Shown: positions 8,339 through 17,241, counted from the first letter of the stretch. The stretch: DNA of 64,000 nucleotides from Saprospiraceae bacterium (GCA_016714985.1 JADKBS010000003.1:186001-250000), one strand, 5' to 3'. A program made the numbers and translations. Notes: generated by a model from the sequence alone, not told the origin.

Positions 8339-9517
8339 TTAGTTGGAGACCACTGCCCCTCCCTCTTCTTTCTCCATTTCCACCTCTACTCTACGCACCG
8401 CATTTTTCTTGAGCTCGAAATGCTCCTTTCGGTTGCGGTAGATGTCAATGGCCATGAACATGGCATGGAGGAAAGATGATGGGTCTGCCTCGTTTTTGCC
8501 GGCAAGGTCGAAGGCCGTGCCATGGTCAGGCGAGGTGCGTATGATGGAAAGCCCGGCGGTATAGTTCACGCCACTGCCAAAAGTGAGGGCCTTGAACGGA
8601 ATCAGCCCTTGGTCATGGTACATGGCCAGCACCCCATCGAACTTGTTGAATTGGCCAGAGCCGAAAAAGCCGTCGGCAGGGAATGGGCCGAAGGCTAGCA
8701 TGCCGTTCTTTTTGCACTCCATGACCGCCGGTCGGATGATTTTTTCCTCTTCGTCGCCGAGCATACCCTCCTCGCCAGCATGTGGGTTCAGGCCGAGCAC
8801 GGCAATCGTGGGACGCCCAATGCCGAAGTCGAGGCGCAATGCTTCGGAAAAGATACGGAGTTTCGCAATGATGCGCTCCTTGGTGATGGCTTTGGGAACG
8901 TCCTTCAGCGGCACATGCGCAGTCACGAGTCCCACCCGTAGGCGGTCGGCGGCCAGCAGCATGAGGCTATCCGGGGCATTGAACTCCTTGGTGATGTACT
9001 CCGTGTGCCCAATATGCTCAAAACCAGCCATTTGCATGGATTTTTTGTGGATAGGGGCTGTCACGATGGCATCAATCAGGCCAAGTTTTAGGTCCTTCAC
9101 TGCGGCTTCAAGGCTTTGCTGTGCAAACTTGCCGCCGAGATCAGTGGCCTTGCCGAGGGTGATGTTCACGTTGTCGTTCCAGACGTTCACCACGTTCACC
9201 TTGTCATGAGCCAAGCGATCGGCGTTACGCTGCCCGACGAAGTTGAAATCGTCCAACTGCACGATGTTCTTGTGGTAAGAGACCACCTTGGAGGAGCCGT
9301 AAATGACTGGAACGCAGATGTCCAAGATTTTACGGTGGGAAAGCGCTTTTAGGATGACCTCCAAACCGATACCATTGATATCGCCGGCAGTGATGCCCAG
9401 CACGGGCTTGCTACTCTTGACATAAGGCTGTTGGGGCTGTTCGTTGTGGTTTTCTACTTCTTCGGTGTATTCTTTTTCTTGTTCCACTTTATTATTTTTT
9501 GAGACTGAGCGCTTCAT
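8339..9517 (-). CDS. pdxA: 4-hydroxythreonine-4-phosphate dehydrogenase
   Basis: 392 residues. PdxA oxidises 4-phosphohydroxy-L-threonine in the DXP-dependent pyridoxal 5'-phosphate pathway. Visible family motifs are GITAGDINGIGLEVI, the metal-ligand HIGHTEY region, GLNPHAGEEG and MYHDQGLIPFK. The protein is ~50 residues longer than the E. coli enzyme because of a polar N-terminal extension rich in Glu and Gln before residue ~45, plus a charged tail. The start ATG at 9517 gives MKRSVSKNNK; further upstream is low-complexity DNA. It lies head-to-head with rsmA. Confidence 0.93.
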   Translation of the reverse strand: MKRSVSKNNKVEQEKEYTEEVENHNEQPQQPYVKSSKPVLGITAGDINGIGLEVILKALSHRKILDICVPVIYGSSKVVSYHKNIVQLDDFNFVGQRNADRLAHDKVNVVNVWNDNVNITLGKATDLGGKFAQQSLEAAVKDLKLGLIDAIVTAPIHKKSMQMAGFEHIGHTEYITKEFNAPDSLMLLAADRLRVGLVTAHVPLKDVPKAITKERIIAKLRIFSEALRLDFGIGRPTIAVLGLNPHAGEEGMLGDEEEKIIRPAVMECKKNGMLAFGPFPADGFFGSGQFNKFDGVLAMYHDQGLIPFKALTFGSGVNYTAGLSIIRTSPDHGTAFDLAGKNEADPSSFLHAMFMAIDIYRNRKEHFELKKNAVRRVEVEMEKEEGGAVVSN

Positions 9518-9684
9518 GGCGCAGCCAACCGTTAAGGGCAAACATTTTGTAAAGAAGCCGTTTTGTGATTTTAAGACTTTGAAAATCAATGATTTGAATA
9601 GAAATCATTCCTCATCCCTCATCCCTCATCCCGTAAAAAGCTATCTTTCCGGCCCAGAAAGGGTCAAAATTAGTCATTTCACTT

Positions 9685-10470
9685 ATGCGAGCCAAAAAAT
9701 CCTTCGGACAGCATTTTCTGACCAATGAAGATATCGCCCGGCGAATCGCCGATTCCTTGCAATTGGCCAACGGGCCGAGCAACGTATTGGAGGTCGGCCC
9801 TGGCAAGGGCATGCTCACGAAGTACCTGCTCGAAAAGGATTTTTCGCTGAAATGCGTTGAGGCCGACTCCGATATGGTGGACTATCTCAATGCCAACTAC
9901 CCCGCCCTGCACGGCAAAATCATCTCGGAGGACTTTCTGAAGCTCAGCCTTGATACGGTCTTCTCTACTGGGGCAAGCAACGGAGAGCCGTTCTGCATCA
10001 TCGGCAATTTCCCTTACAACATCAGCTCGCAGATTGTATTCAAAATGGTAGAGCACCGCTCGCTGGTTCCGCAGCTCGTTGGCATGTTCCAAAAAGAGAT
10101 GGCCGAGCGTATAATCGCCCCGTCGGGCGGTAAGGACTACGGCGTCATCAGCGTGCTCACGCAGGCTTTTTATGATGGCAAGTACCTGTTCTCTGTAGGC
10201 AACCGCAATTTCAACCCACCGCCCAAAGTGCTATCGGGTGTCATAAGGCTACAGCGCAAAACGACAGCCTTAGGCTGCGACGAGGCCATGTTCCGCAAAG
10301 TGGTAAAGCAGGCATTCAGTCAGCGCCGCAAGATGCTCCGCAACACGATGAAGCCTTTTTTCGAGCAACGGCCAGAGGTGTTGGAGGAAGCTTTTTTCAC
10401 CCAACGGCCAGAGGTGCTGAGCGTAAGCGAGTTCGTGGGGCTGACAAATCGGGCTATGGGGGATAAGTAG
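9685..10470 (+). CDS. rsmA: 16S rRNA (adenine1518/1519-N6)-dimethyltransferase
   Basis: 261 residues, the normal family length. RsmA/KsgA dimethylates two adjacent adenines at the 3' end of 16S rRNA during 30S maturation. Motifs: the N-terminal KKSFGQHFL, the SAM-binding LEVGPGKGMLT (motif I), the acidic VEADSDM, the catalytic NFPYNISS (NLPY-type motif IV), and a C-terminal helical domain with QAFSQRRKMLRN. The start at 9685 matches the usual MRAKKSFGQ beginning. The gene is divergent from pdxA and ends before a strong bidirectional terminator. Confidence 0.95.
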   Translation: MRAKKSFGQHFLTNEDIARRIADSLQLANGPSNVLEVGPGKGMLTKYLLEKDFSLKCVEADSDMVDYLNANYPALHGKIISEDFLKLSLDTVFSTGASNGEPFCIIGNFPYNISSQIVFKMVEHRSLVPQLVGMFQKEMAERIIAPSGGKDYGVISVLTQAFYDGKYLFSVGNRNFNPPPKVLSGVIRLQRKTTALGCDEAMFRKVVKQAFSQRRKMLRNTMKPFFEQRPEVLEEAFFTQRPEVLSVSEFVGLTNRAMGDK

Positions 10471-10503
10471 ATTTACGATTTTGGATTTACGAATTACGAT
10501 TGG
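10469..10503. repeat. Dispersed AATCGTAAAT-type repeat copy
   Basis: GATTTACGATT and GAATTACGATTG words in tandem follow the rsmA stop. They belong to the same word family as the blocks at 14359-14385, 14514-14540 and 45330-45356. Confidence 0.6.
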
Positions 10504-10580
10504 GCAACTGCTTGAAATTCAATTAATTGCACTGAAATTAAAATCTAAGCTAATTTCGACTGGCTACTTAGAAAACAAAA

Positions 10581-10612
10581 AGCCCAACTGGAATAACCAA
10601 TTGGGCTTTTTT
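10581..10612. terminator. Bidirectional intrinsic terminator
   Basis: AGCCCAACTGG and CCAATTGGGCT form a near-perfect stem around a short loop, with T-run on the plus strand and A-run on the other side. It lies between the convergent rsmA and NlpC/P60 genes and can serve both. Confidence 0.85.
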
Positions 10613-10631
10613 GCTTCGATAGAAGCTCCGC

Positions 10632-11172
10632 TCACCGCTTACTACCTACCACGTTCCTGAACGACATGATTTTCGAACGCCAGTAGTCAGAATTTTCCAA
10701 TTTTTCAACAACGACGCCCCTACCGGATGTGCTGTGAATGAGGGTTATGCCTTTTTTCTTGTCGTTTTCATAGATCATCGCCACGTGATAGACCCTACCA
10801 CCGGGGCTACGCCGAAAGAACACGAGGTCACCAGGTCGGGCTTCCTTTTTGGAAATGCTTTCGCCTTGGTTTTCCTGCGTCGCAGAGGAACTGTTCATCC
10901 TTATTTCATGCTCCTTCATAATGTAGTAAACAAAACCGGAGCAGTCGAACCCGCCTGGCGATTTGCCAGCGGAGCGGTACCGAGTTCCGAGATATTGCTC
11001 TGCAAACTGCACGATTTCATCACGCAGCAATATCTCCGCCTCCATCTTCTTGGCCTTTGCCTCGGCAATTGGCCCCATTGCGTCAAGGGTTTGTGACAAT
11101 AAACTACAAGATGTCATTCCCAACGAGTGCGACCATAGACAACACTCCCCTTACCAGCTTCTTCACGTTCAT
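10632..11172 (-). CDS. NlpC/P60 family lipoprotein peptidase, frameshift in the signal peptide
   Basis: The mature part is a complete NlpC/P60 domain (CHAP/papain-like cysteine peptidase of peptidoglycan). The catalytic Cys is in FDCSGF, one His in YHVAMI and another in LIHSTSGRG. The family cleaves D-gamma-Glu-diamino acid bonds in cell wall peptides. A frame from ATG 11172 reads a lipoprotein signal (MNVKKLVRGVLSMVALVG) but stops after NDIL. The frame holding the peptidase begins at ATG 11117 with MTSCSLL. Removing one base in GGGAATG (11117-11121) joins them into a normal signal with lipobox Cys followed by SLLSQ. As written, only a leaderless 161-residue product from 11117 could be made. 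The joined protein would have 179 residues. Confidence 0.85.
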
Positions 11173-11411
11173 AACGTTGCTGTTTTTTAGTTGGTCTTAC
11201 ACACGATTCCACAATTTAAAAGATACTTGCTTAAAAAGGGTCAAACCTTTAGGGGGCGCTCACATAGCTGGAAGTGTTCAATCAAAGTGGGATAATTAAT
11301 ACTGGGAATTCTTAGTCAGCGCCTAAAAAGCCTCTTTCAATCTGCTGTTTTCACCCTAAGTCTTACAGGGTCGGCGGCAAAGATGCTAAAACAGATTTTA
11401 TTTCCAAGCAC

Positions 11412-12194
11412 TTAACGAATAAAAATTTCAAATTCGTCTCTATCAACCAGAAAATGTAAGTGTTCTCTATAACTGCGCAACATTTCCATCGTAAGCGTTA
11501 TCGTAAAATCAGCTTCTGTGTCGGCTACTTGGTACAACAACTTTCCTGCAAAATCCACTACCGTCGTGTCGCCAGAGTAAGCCAGTCCCTTTCCGTCCGT
11601 GCCGCAGCGGTTCACCCCAACCACAAAGCATTGGTTTTCAATGGCCCTTGCCACAAGGAGTTGCCGCCAATGGTGGCTTCGGCGCTCTGGCCAATTGGCC
11701 ACATAGAGCAACAGGTCGTAGCCTTCTACATTGCGGCTCCAAACCGGGAACCGCAGATCGTAGCAGATGAGCGGGCAGATTTTCCAACCCTTCCATGTTG
11801 TCACCAACTTACTTTGACCGGGGGTGTAGGTCTCATGCTCGGTTGCGAGCGTGAACAGATGTCGCTTGTCGTAGCGTTCGTAGCTACCATCTGGGCGCAT
11901 CCACACCAGCCGGTTGAAGTAGTTGCCACCTTCCTCGGCGATGAAGCTGCCCGTTACAACGGCATCCACCTTGCCAGCCTGTTCGGCAAGCCAACCCATC
12001 GTCTGGCCAGACATGGGTTCTGCCAACTTTTTGGCATCCATGCTAAAGCCTGTGGTGAACATCTCTGGCAGCACTATCACGTCCGTTTGTCCCGCCAATG
12101 GGGCGAGCTTGGACGAAAACTTTGCCAAATTTGCCTCGATGTCTTCCCATTCGAGGGTGGCTTGGACCGTGGTGATGCGCAGTTGTTCAGCCAC
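11412..12194 (-). CDS. Nitrilase superfamily amidase (YafV/omega-amidase-like)
   Basis: 260 residues, the usual length for this branch. The catalytic triad of the nitrilase superfamily is visible: Glu44 in LPEMF, Lys110 in YDKRHLF and Cys144 in ICYDLRFP. The ICYDLRFP and RHLF contexts match YafV-type omega-amidases, which hydrolyse 2-oxoglutaramate and similar omega-amides and so repair transamination by-products. The exact substrate is inferred from family. It is a single gene, with a repeat-rich 250-nt gap upstream that also carries the terminator of rplY. Confidence 0.88.
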   Translation of the reverse strand: MAEQLRITTVQATLEWEDIEANLAKFSSKLAPLAGQTDVIVLPEMFTTGFSMDAKKLAEPMSGQTMGWLAEQAGKVDAVVTGSFIAEEGGNYFNRLVWMRPDGSYERYDKRHLFTLATEHETYTPGQSKLVTTWKGWKICPLICYDLRFPVWSRNVEGYDLLLYVANWPERRSHHWRQLLVARAIENQCFVVGVNRCGTDGKGLAYSGDTTVVDFAGKLLYQVADTEADFTITLTMEMLRSYREHLHFLVDRDEFEIFIR

Positions 12195-12214
12195 TTTACG
12201 GTTTTTGGTAACTA

Positions 12215-12275
12215 CTTAGCAGGGGTTGTTTTTTTGAGAAATTTTCAATTTTTTTTCAACAAAACTCCCTCGGCC
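12215..12275. repeat. Imperfect inverted repeat upstream of the amidase gene
   Basis: A TTAGCAG word is followed by GGGTTGTTTTTTTG, an AAATTTTCAATTT centre and CAAAACTCCC. It is a probable member of the four-copy family discussed in the findings. Confidence 0.45.
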
Positions 12276-12299
12276 CACTAACTACTTACGTTTTTTTTA

Positions 12300-12345
12300 A
12301 AAATGAGAGCGAGGCATAAGGGGTGTTTACCTTATGCCTCGCCGT
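12300..12345 (-). terminator. Intrinsic terminator of rplY
   Basis: GCGAGGCATAAGG pairs with CCTTATGCCTCGC around a 7-8 nt loop. Read on the minus strand it is followed by an AT/T-rich tract. It is located ~45 nt downstream of the rplY stop. Confidence 0.85.
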
Positions 12346-12388
12346 ATTTTCCAACCATGTAAGTGCGAAGATTATTCGCACTTATTCA

Positions 12389-12967
12389 TTATTCATCCTC
12401 GTCGGTAATCTTCAAGCCCCTTGGGATGGTGATTGTGGCAATCGGCAATGCTTGAGCGTTCATGATTTCAACGCCTTCTTTGGTTACGATGTCGCGAACC
12501 CGAAGAGATTGCCCAAGCTTCAACTTGGAGATGTCCACTTTCATTTCGTCCACCATTGCCTCCGGCTTTGTCTTAATCTTCACCGAGCGCAGTTTTTGAA
12601 CGAACTTACCACCTGCCCGCACACCAGGCGCAGAGCCTTCAAAACGGATGGGCACCATAACCTTAATGGTATTGCCATCTGTCAAGTTCAGGAAGTCAAT
12701 ATGGGAAACAGTGTCAGTAACCGGGTGGTACTGCACTTCCTTCAGGATAGTCCTGTAGGTTTTGCCATCAATGATTACATTGGCCAGCTTGAACTCGCCT
12801 GTATAGATGAGGTCACGCACTTCATCTGGGCTAATTGTGAAGTGGAGGCTTTCGCTGCCGCCGCCGCCGTACATCACACAAGGGATGAAGCCTGCGTTCC
12901 TATCGGCCTTTGCTGCCGATGTTCCCCTTCCTGTGCGGGGCGTTCCGTTGATAGTTACCGAAACCAT
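12389..12967 (-). CDS. rplY: 50S ribosomal protein L25/general stress protein Ctc
   Basis: 192 residues, the two-domain Ctc form of L25. The N-terminal 5S rRNA-binding domain (residues ~1-90, RNAGFIPCVMYGG, LKEVQYHPVTDTVSHIDF) is followed by the C-terminal TL5/CTC domain (VPIRFEGSAPGVRAGGKF). It binds 5S rRNA in the large ribosomal subunit. The start is ATG at 12967. The gene is monocistronic, with a recognisable promoter at 13077-13105 and its own terminator. Confidence 0.95.
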   Translation of the reverse strand: MVSVTINGTPRTGRGTSAAKADRNAGFIPCVMYGGGGSESLHFTISPDEVRDLIYTGEFKLANVIIDGKTYRTILKEVQYHPVTDTVSHIDFLNLTDGNTIKVMVPIRFEGSAPGVRAGGKFVQKLRSVKIKTKPEAMVDEMKVDISKLKLGQSLRVRDIVTKEGVEIMNAQALPIATITIPRGLKITDEDE

Positions 12968-13076
12968 GATATTTTGTATTGAATCTTTGTTCTGAAAAAA
13001 CCTAGGTAAATACGGAAAATCCGTTTATCGCAAGGTTTTTGGCCGATTTGGGAAATCAACTTTCTCAAAAGGCGGG

Positions 13077-13105
13077 CAAAGATAGAAGTTTTCCACAAAA
13101 GGCAA
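13077..13105 (-). promoter_or_regulatory. Putative rplY promoter
   Basis: On the minus strand, TTG (13105-13103) and TATCTTTG (13084-13077) are 18 nt apart. This agrees with the Bacteroidota consensus of a -33 TTG/TTTG box and a -7 TAnnTTTG box. It implies a leader of ~105 nt. Confidence 0.5.
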
Positions 13106-13142
13106 TGCTTAGGTTGTTTATTTTTTCAGCAATAGTTCAACT

Positions 13143-13328
13143 TCATGCTCGTATCACCATTACCTCGCCAGCCAAAAGCTGCCAGAACCCTTCCCTGAAC
13201 GCCAAATTTGCCATCCAAACATAAATGCCTTGTGAGGCAGGCGAGCGCCTTAGGTCGAACATCGAACGGATGCCGAACAACGCGAGGCTTGCAGCACAAG
13301 TGGCGTTGGAGTTGGGGAAATAAAACAC
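13143..13328 (-). pseudogene. Possible remnant of a gliding-motility-type C-terminal (T9SS type B) domain
   Basis: A 61-codon frame whose last ~28 residues (QGIYVWMANLAFREG, then LLAGEVMVIR) resemble the final strands of CHU_C/T9SS type B domains, which usually read GVYVY-A-EF-DG--FSGDVTLVR. The expected NAFSPNGD start and the FDRWG and WDG blocks are absent. The piece is too short to function and is probably a decayed gene end, although chance resemblance remains possible. Confidence 0.3.
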
Positions 13329-13329
13329 G

Positions 13330-13361
13330 AAGGCCCGACCAGAATTCTTGGTCGGGCCTTT
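13330..13361. terminator. Intrinsic terminator near the moxR 3' end
   Basis: AAGGCCCGACC and GGTCGGGCCTT form an 11-bp stem, followed on the minus strand by CGTGTTTTA. It lies 20 nt beyond the moxR stop. Confidence 0.75.
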
Positions 13362-13380
13362 GCCTTCGATAAAATAGCTA

Positions 13381-14346
13381 TCAGAACAAACCCTTAATAA
13401 TCATCTCCTCCGTTACCCCCTCCGCTTCCGCCTTATAGTTCCGCACGATGCGATGGCGAAGCACGTAATTGGCGATGGCACGTACATCCTCGATATCTGG
13501 CGAGTATTTGCCGGAGACGGCTGCGTGGCATTTTGCGCCCAATACCAGGTATTGCGAAGCACGGGGGCCAGCGCCCCAAGAGATGTAGTCGTTTACTTTT
13601 TGCGTTGCTCTTTCAGTGCCGGGGCGGGTCTTCGTGGCGAGGCTGACGGCGTACTCCAGCACATTGTCCGACACGGGTATTTTGCGCACAAGCTGCTGAA
13701 AAGCAAGGATTTGCGTATCGTTCAAAATATGCTTCAACGCCACCTTCTCGGCACCAGTGGTGCTTTTCACCACGCTGATTTCCTCTTGGTAGGAGGGGTA
13801 ATCGAGCGGGATATTGAACATGAAACGGTCGAGCTGTGCCTCCGGCAACGGGTAGGTACCTTCTTGCTCAATCGGGTTCTGCGTCGCCAACACGAAGAAC
13901 GGGGCGGGCAATACGTGGCGGGTACCGGCCACCGTCACCGAACGCTCCTGCATGGCCTCCAACAGGGCGGCCTGCGTCTTGGGCGGGGTACGGTTAATCT
14001 CGTCGGCAAGGACGATGTTCGAGAAGAGCGGCCCCTTGTTGAACTTGAAGTGGCGGTCTTCGTCGAGGATTTCCGAGCCGGTGATGTCCGAGGGCATCAG
14101 GTCGGGCGTGAACTGGATGCGCTTGAACCCCAGGTCGAGCACCTCGGCGATGGTGCTTACGAGCAGGGTCTTTGCGAGGCCCGGCACACCCACCAACAGG
14201 CTGTGGCCATTGCCGAACAAGGAAATGATGACGGACTTCACCACTTCGTCCTGCCCGACGATGACCTTTCCAATTTCTTTTTTCAGTTCTTTGTAAGCAC
14301 TTGCCAAAGCGTCAACGGCTTCGACATCGGATTTGTAGGTTGACAT
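13381..14346 (-). CDS. MoxR family AAA+ ATPase
   Basis: 321 residues. Walker A GVPGLAKT is at 53-60, with Walker B VLADEINR at ~111-118. The MoxR-typical blocks RIQFTPDLMPSDITG, PPKTQAALLEAMQE and FVLATQNPIEQEGTYPLPEAQLDRF follow, so it belongs to the MRP/APE-like core of the family. MoxR ATPases work as chaperones that activate partner proteins, usually with VWA-domain proteins encoded next door. No DUF58, VWA or BatA-type gene is adjacent here, so the partner is not encoded nearby. The start ATG at 14346 is supported by family alignment. Confidence 0.93.
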   Translation of the reverse strand: MSTYKSDVEAVDALASAYKELKKEIGKVIVGQDEVVKSVIISLFGNGHSLLVGVPGLAKTLLVSTIAEVLDLGFKRIQFTPDLMPSDITGSEILDEDRHFKFNKGPLFSNIVLADEINRTPPKTQAALLEAMQERSVTVAGTRHVLPAPFFVLATQNPIEQEGTYPLPEAQLDRFMFNIPLDYPSYQEEISVVKSTTGAEKVALKHILNDTQILAFQQLVRKIPVSDNVLEYAVSLATKTRPGTERATQKVNDYISWGAGPRASQYLVLGAKCHAAVSGKYSPDIEDVRAIANYVLRHRIVRNYKAEAEGVTEEMIIKGLF

Positions 14347-14358
14347 ATTTTTGATTGA

Positions 14359-14540
14359 CGATTGAGCGATTTACGATTTACGATTTTGCAACTCGTTCAT
14401 TTTCAGTTGTTTGCAAAATACACACTCGCTTCACCAACCGTTTTATTACATGATGTTTCAAGAACTTGTTAAGAACGACCTACCTCAACCTTTTGTTTCG
14501 AGGCAGCGCCCCCAATCGTAAATCGTAAATCACTCAATCG
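14359..14540. repeat. Inverted pair of a dispersed 27-nt repeat
   Basis: 14359-14385 and 14514-14540 are reverse complements over 27 nt with one mismatch (core AATCGTAAATCGTAAATC). They flank a 128-nt spacer between moxR and cysS. A third copy is at 45330-45356. Confidence 0.8.
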
Positions 14541-14548
14541 TAATTCGC

Positions 14549-16051
14549 CTACCCCTTCACCCACGTAGCCCCGTCCTTTCCGTCCTTCACCACGATGTCG
14601 AGTTCCTTGAGCACGTCCCGGATTTTGTCGGAAGTGCCCCAGTCCTTGTTGGCGCGGGCAGCTTGGCGCATGTCGAGGATGAGGCGCATGAGGCCGTCCA
14701 CCACGCCGTCGCCGGAAGAGTCGAAATTCTCTTCCTGCAGACCGAAGATGGTGAAGATGAAGTCGTTGAAAGTCTGTTTCAAACGTGTCAAGGTTGCATC
14801 CGTCAGGTCGTTGAACGAGAGCTGGCCACCTTTGAGGCTGTTTACTTTCGTGACCAAATCGAAGAGGTTGGCCAATGCCTTCGGCGTGTTAAAATCGTCG
14901 CTCATGTCAGCGAAGGCTTGGTCAATGGTAGCATTGATGTCCTTGTCCAAGCTGCCCGCCGAGCCGTCGCCGGGGTGTGCCATGCCTTGCAGTGCCTTGT
15001 GCGCTTCCATCAATCGGCGGTAGCCTTTTTCGGCGGATTGCAGGGCGTCGTCGGTGAGGTCGAGGGTGCTGCTGTAATGCGATTGGAGCATGAAAAACCG
15101 AACCACCATTGGCGAGTACGGCTTGCTCAGGTGCGGGCTTTGGCCCGTGAAAAGCTCTCCTGGCATGATGGAATTGCCGTCGCTTTTCGACATTTTTTTG
15201 CCGTTCATCAGCAGCATATTGGCGTGCAGCCAGTAGTTGCAGGGGGCGTGGCCGCAGGCACCGTAGTTCTGTGCGATTTCGTTCTCGTGGTGCGGGAACT
15301 TGAGGTCGTTGCCGCCGCCGTGGATGTCGAATTTCTCGCCGAGGTACTTCGTGCTCATCACCGAACACTCCAAGTGCCAACCGGGGAAGCCGACCGACCA
15401 AGGTGCTTTCCAGCGCATCAGGTGCTCTGGAGCGGCCTTAATCCAAATGGCGAAATCGGAAGGGTGGCGCTTCTCGTCTTGGTTCTTCAGGTTGTCACGG
15501 CTCTCAGCGATGAGGTCTTCGATTTTGCGGCCAGAGAGGGCACCATAGACGCCGTGCTGCTCTGCAAATTTCAAGGTATCAAAATATACTGACCCGTTGG
15601 CTTCGTAGGCCAGCCCGTTGTCAATAATGGTCTGCACCATCTCGATTTGCTCCACGATATGCCCCGTCGCCCGTGGCTCGATATGCGGCGGCAGGATGTT
15701 GAACACCTTCATCATATCGTGGAAGCCGTTCATGTAATGCTGCACGATTTGCATCGGTTCGAGCTGTTCGAGGCGGGCTTTTTTCGAGATTTTGTCCTCG
15801 GCGTTGGAGTCGGCGTCGCCTTCGAGGTGACCCACGTCAGTGATATTGCGCACGTAGCGCACCTTGTAGCCAAGGAACTGAAGGTATCGGAACACCACGT
15901 CGAAGCTGGTGAAAGTGCGGCAGTTGCCGAGGTGTACGTCGCTGTAAACGGTAGGCCCGCAGACGTACATGCCCACTTGGCCTTCATGAATGGGCGTGAA
16001 AACTTCTTTCTTGCCCGTATAGCTGTTGAATAGTTGTAATTCGTTTTTCAT
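14549..16051 (-). CDS. cysS: Cysteine--tRNA ligase
   Basis: 500 residues, a class I synthetase that charges tRNA-Cys. The HIGH-type motif is HLGN at 40-43, preceded by CGPTVY with zinc-ligand Cys31; further zinc ligands lie in WHLECSVMS and the FPHHENE region. The KMSKS motif is KKMSKSDGN. The C-terminal helical anticodon-binding region is complete and ends in TWVKG. ATG 16051 lies only 7 nt after a TACCTTTG -7 box, so the leader must be extremely short. Confidence 0.96.
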   Translation of the reverse strand: MKNELQLFNSYTGKKEVFTPIHEGQVGMYVCGPTVYSDVHLGNCRTFTSFDVVFRYLQFLGYKVRYVRNITDVGHLEGDADSNAEDKISKKARLEQLEPMQIVQHYMNGFHDMMKVFNILPPHIEPRATGHIVEQIEMVQTIIDNGLAYEANGSVYFDTLKFAEQHGVYGALSGRKIEDLIAESRDNLKNQDEKRHPSDFAIWIKAAPEHLMRWKAPWSVGFPGWHLECSVMSTKYLGEKFDIHGGGNDLKFPHHENEIAQNYGACGHAPCNYWLHANMLLMNGKKMSKSDGNSIMPGELFTGQSPHLSKPYSPMVVRFFMLQSHYSSTLDLTDDALQSAEKGYRRLMEAHKALQGMAHPGDGSAGSLDKDINATIDQAFADMSDDFNTPKALANLFDLVTKVNSLKGGQLSFNDLTDATLTRLKQTFNDFIFTIFGLQEENFDSSGDGVVDGLMRLILDMRQAARANKDWGTSDKIRDVLKELDIVVKDGKDGATWVKG

Positions 16052-16058
16052 AAGGGTG

Positions 16059-16066
16059 CAAAGGTA
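16059..16066 (-). promoter_or_regulatory. -7 promoter box of cysS
   Basis: TACCTTTG on the minus strand fits TAnnTTTG. It ends 7 nt before the cysS ATG, the same spacing as at the GT39 gene (35642-35649). This suggests a leaderless or nearly leaderless transcript. Confidence 0.45.
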
Positions 16067-16302
16067 GGGATTCGTTGCCGGAGGCGCATATCCTGTTGAA
16101 TCGTGATTTTGAGTTTTTTTTGAAAAATTTCAGATGAAATGGTGGTACGAAAAATGGGGGGAAGTAGTTCGGTAAAAAGCCATAATCCATTTTTCATCTC
16201 CATCATTTTGTCAAGTATTGCATTGAAGGTGCGAAATGTTACTCAACTTTGACCCCACAAGCCTGTTTTTTGCACACAACGCTATTTCAAACGGTTATAG
16301 AA

Positions 16303-17229
16303 ATGAACGATTCCAACAAAGAAAAAACCTACCGCATCATCGAACCCGGGAGTGTCCCCCGCCACGACTTCCACCAGTTCATCGTGGGGGCCATCGGCCC
16401 ACGGCCCATCGCCTTCGTGAGCACGGTGGACAAGGACGGCACCCCGAACCTCGCACCCTACAGTTTCTTCAACGCCTTTAGTTCCAACCCGCCGATTTTC
16501 GTGTTCTCCTCCAACCGCCGGGCGACGAACAACACCGTGAAGGATACCCTCTCCAACGTACGGGAGGTTCCCGAAGTGGTCATCAACGCCGTGAACTTCC
16601 CCATCGTGCGGCAGATGGCGGTGGCCAGTGCGCAGTTCGACAAAGGGGTGAACGAGTTCACAAAAAGCGGCCTGACCCCCGTGCCATCAGACCTTGTGCG
16701 GCCTTACCGGGTGAAGGAGTCGCCCATCAACATGGAGTGCCGGGTGACCGACATCATCACCCTCGGCGAGCAGGGCGGGGCGGGGCACCTCATCATCTGC
16801 GAGATGTTGCGGATGCACATACGGGAGGAGGTGCTGGATGAAAAAGGCCGCATCATGCCCGACAAGCTCGACCTGATGGGCCGCCTCGGACGGGCATACT
16901 ACGTGCGGGCGAGCGGGAGCGCCGTCTATACCATTGCGCAAGCAATAGAACAGCCCTGCATCGGCTTCGATTCGCTGCCGCAAAGCGTGCTTAAAAGCCA
17001 TGTATTCAGTGCGAACAACCTCGGCCAGTTGGCTGGGCTGTACGCCATCCCGACCAAGGAGGAAGTGCAGGCACTGGTGGATGCCGACGCCCGTTTGCAA
17101 ACCATTTTAGCTTCGCCAAACCCACTTGACGAACTGCACCGCTACGCCAAGGAAGTGATGGAGCGGGACGAGGAATCAAGGCCGGAAGCAGGCAAGATTG
17201 CTTGGGCCGGAGCGTATTTTTTGGGATAA
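16303..17229 (+). CDS. Flavin reductase family (FMN-binding split-barrel) protein
   Basis: 308 residues from the ATG at 16303; an in-frame start 18 codons earlier gives an unlikely N-terminus. The first ~210 residues are an FMN-binding split barrel of the flavin reductase-like family: VGAIGPRPIAFVST, GTPNLAPYSFFNAFSSNPP, FVFSSNRR, VINAVNFPIVRQM. The C-terminal ~90 residues are an extra region without a recognised domain. Members reduce flavin for a partner oxygenase or reduce other substrates directly; no oxygenase gene is nearby. The next gene starts 12 nt later, so the two may be co-transcribed. Confidence 0.88.
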   Translation: MNDSNKEKTYRIIEPGSVPRHDFHQFIVGAIGPRPIAFVSTVDKDGTPNLAPYSFFNAFSSNPPIFVFSSNRRATNNTVKDTLSNVREVPEVVINAVNFPIVRQMAVASAQFDKGVNEFTKSGLTPVPSDLVRPYRVKESPINMECRVTDIITLGEQGGAGHLIICEMLRMHIREEVLDEKGRIMPDKLDLMGRLGRAYYVRASGSAVYTIAQAIEQPCIGFDSLPQSVLKSHVFSANNLGQLAGLYAIPTKEEVQALVDADARLQTILASPNPLDELHRYAKEVMERDEESRPEAGKIAWAGAYFLG

Positions 17230-17241
17230 GCCGCAACTAGG

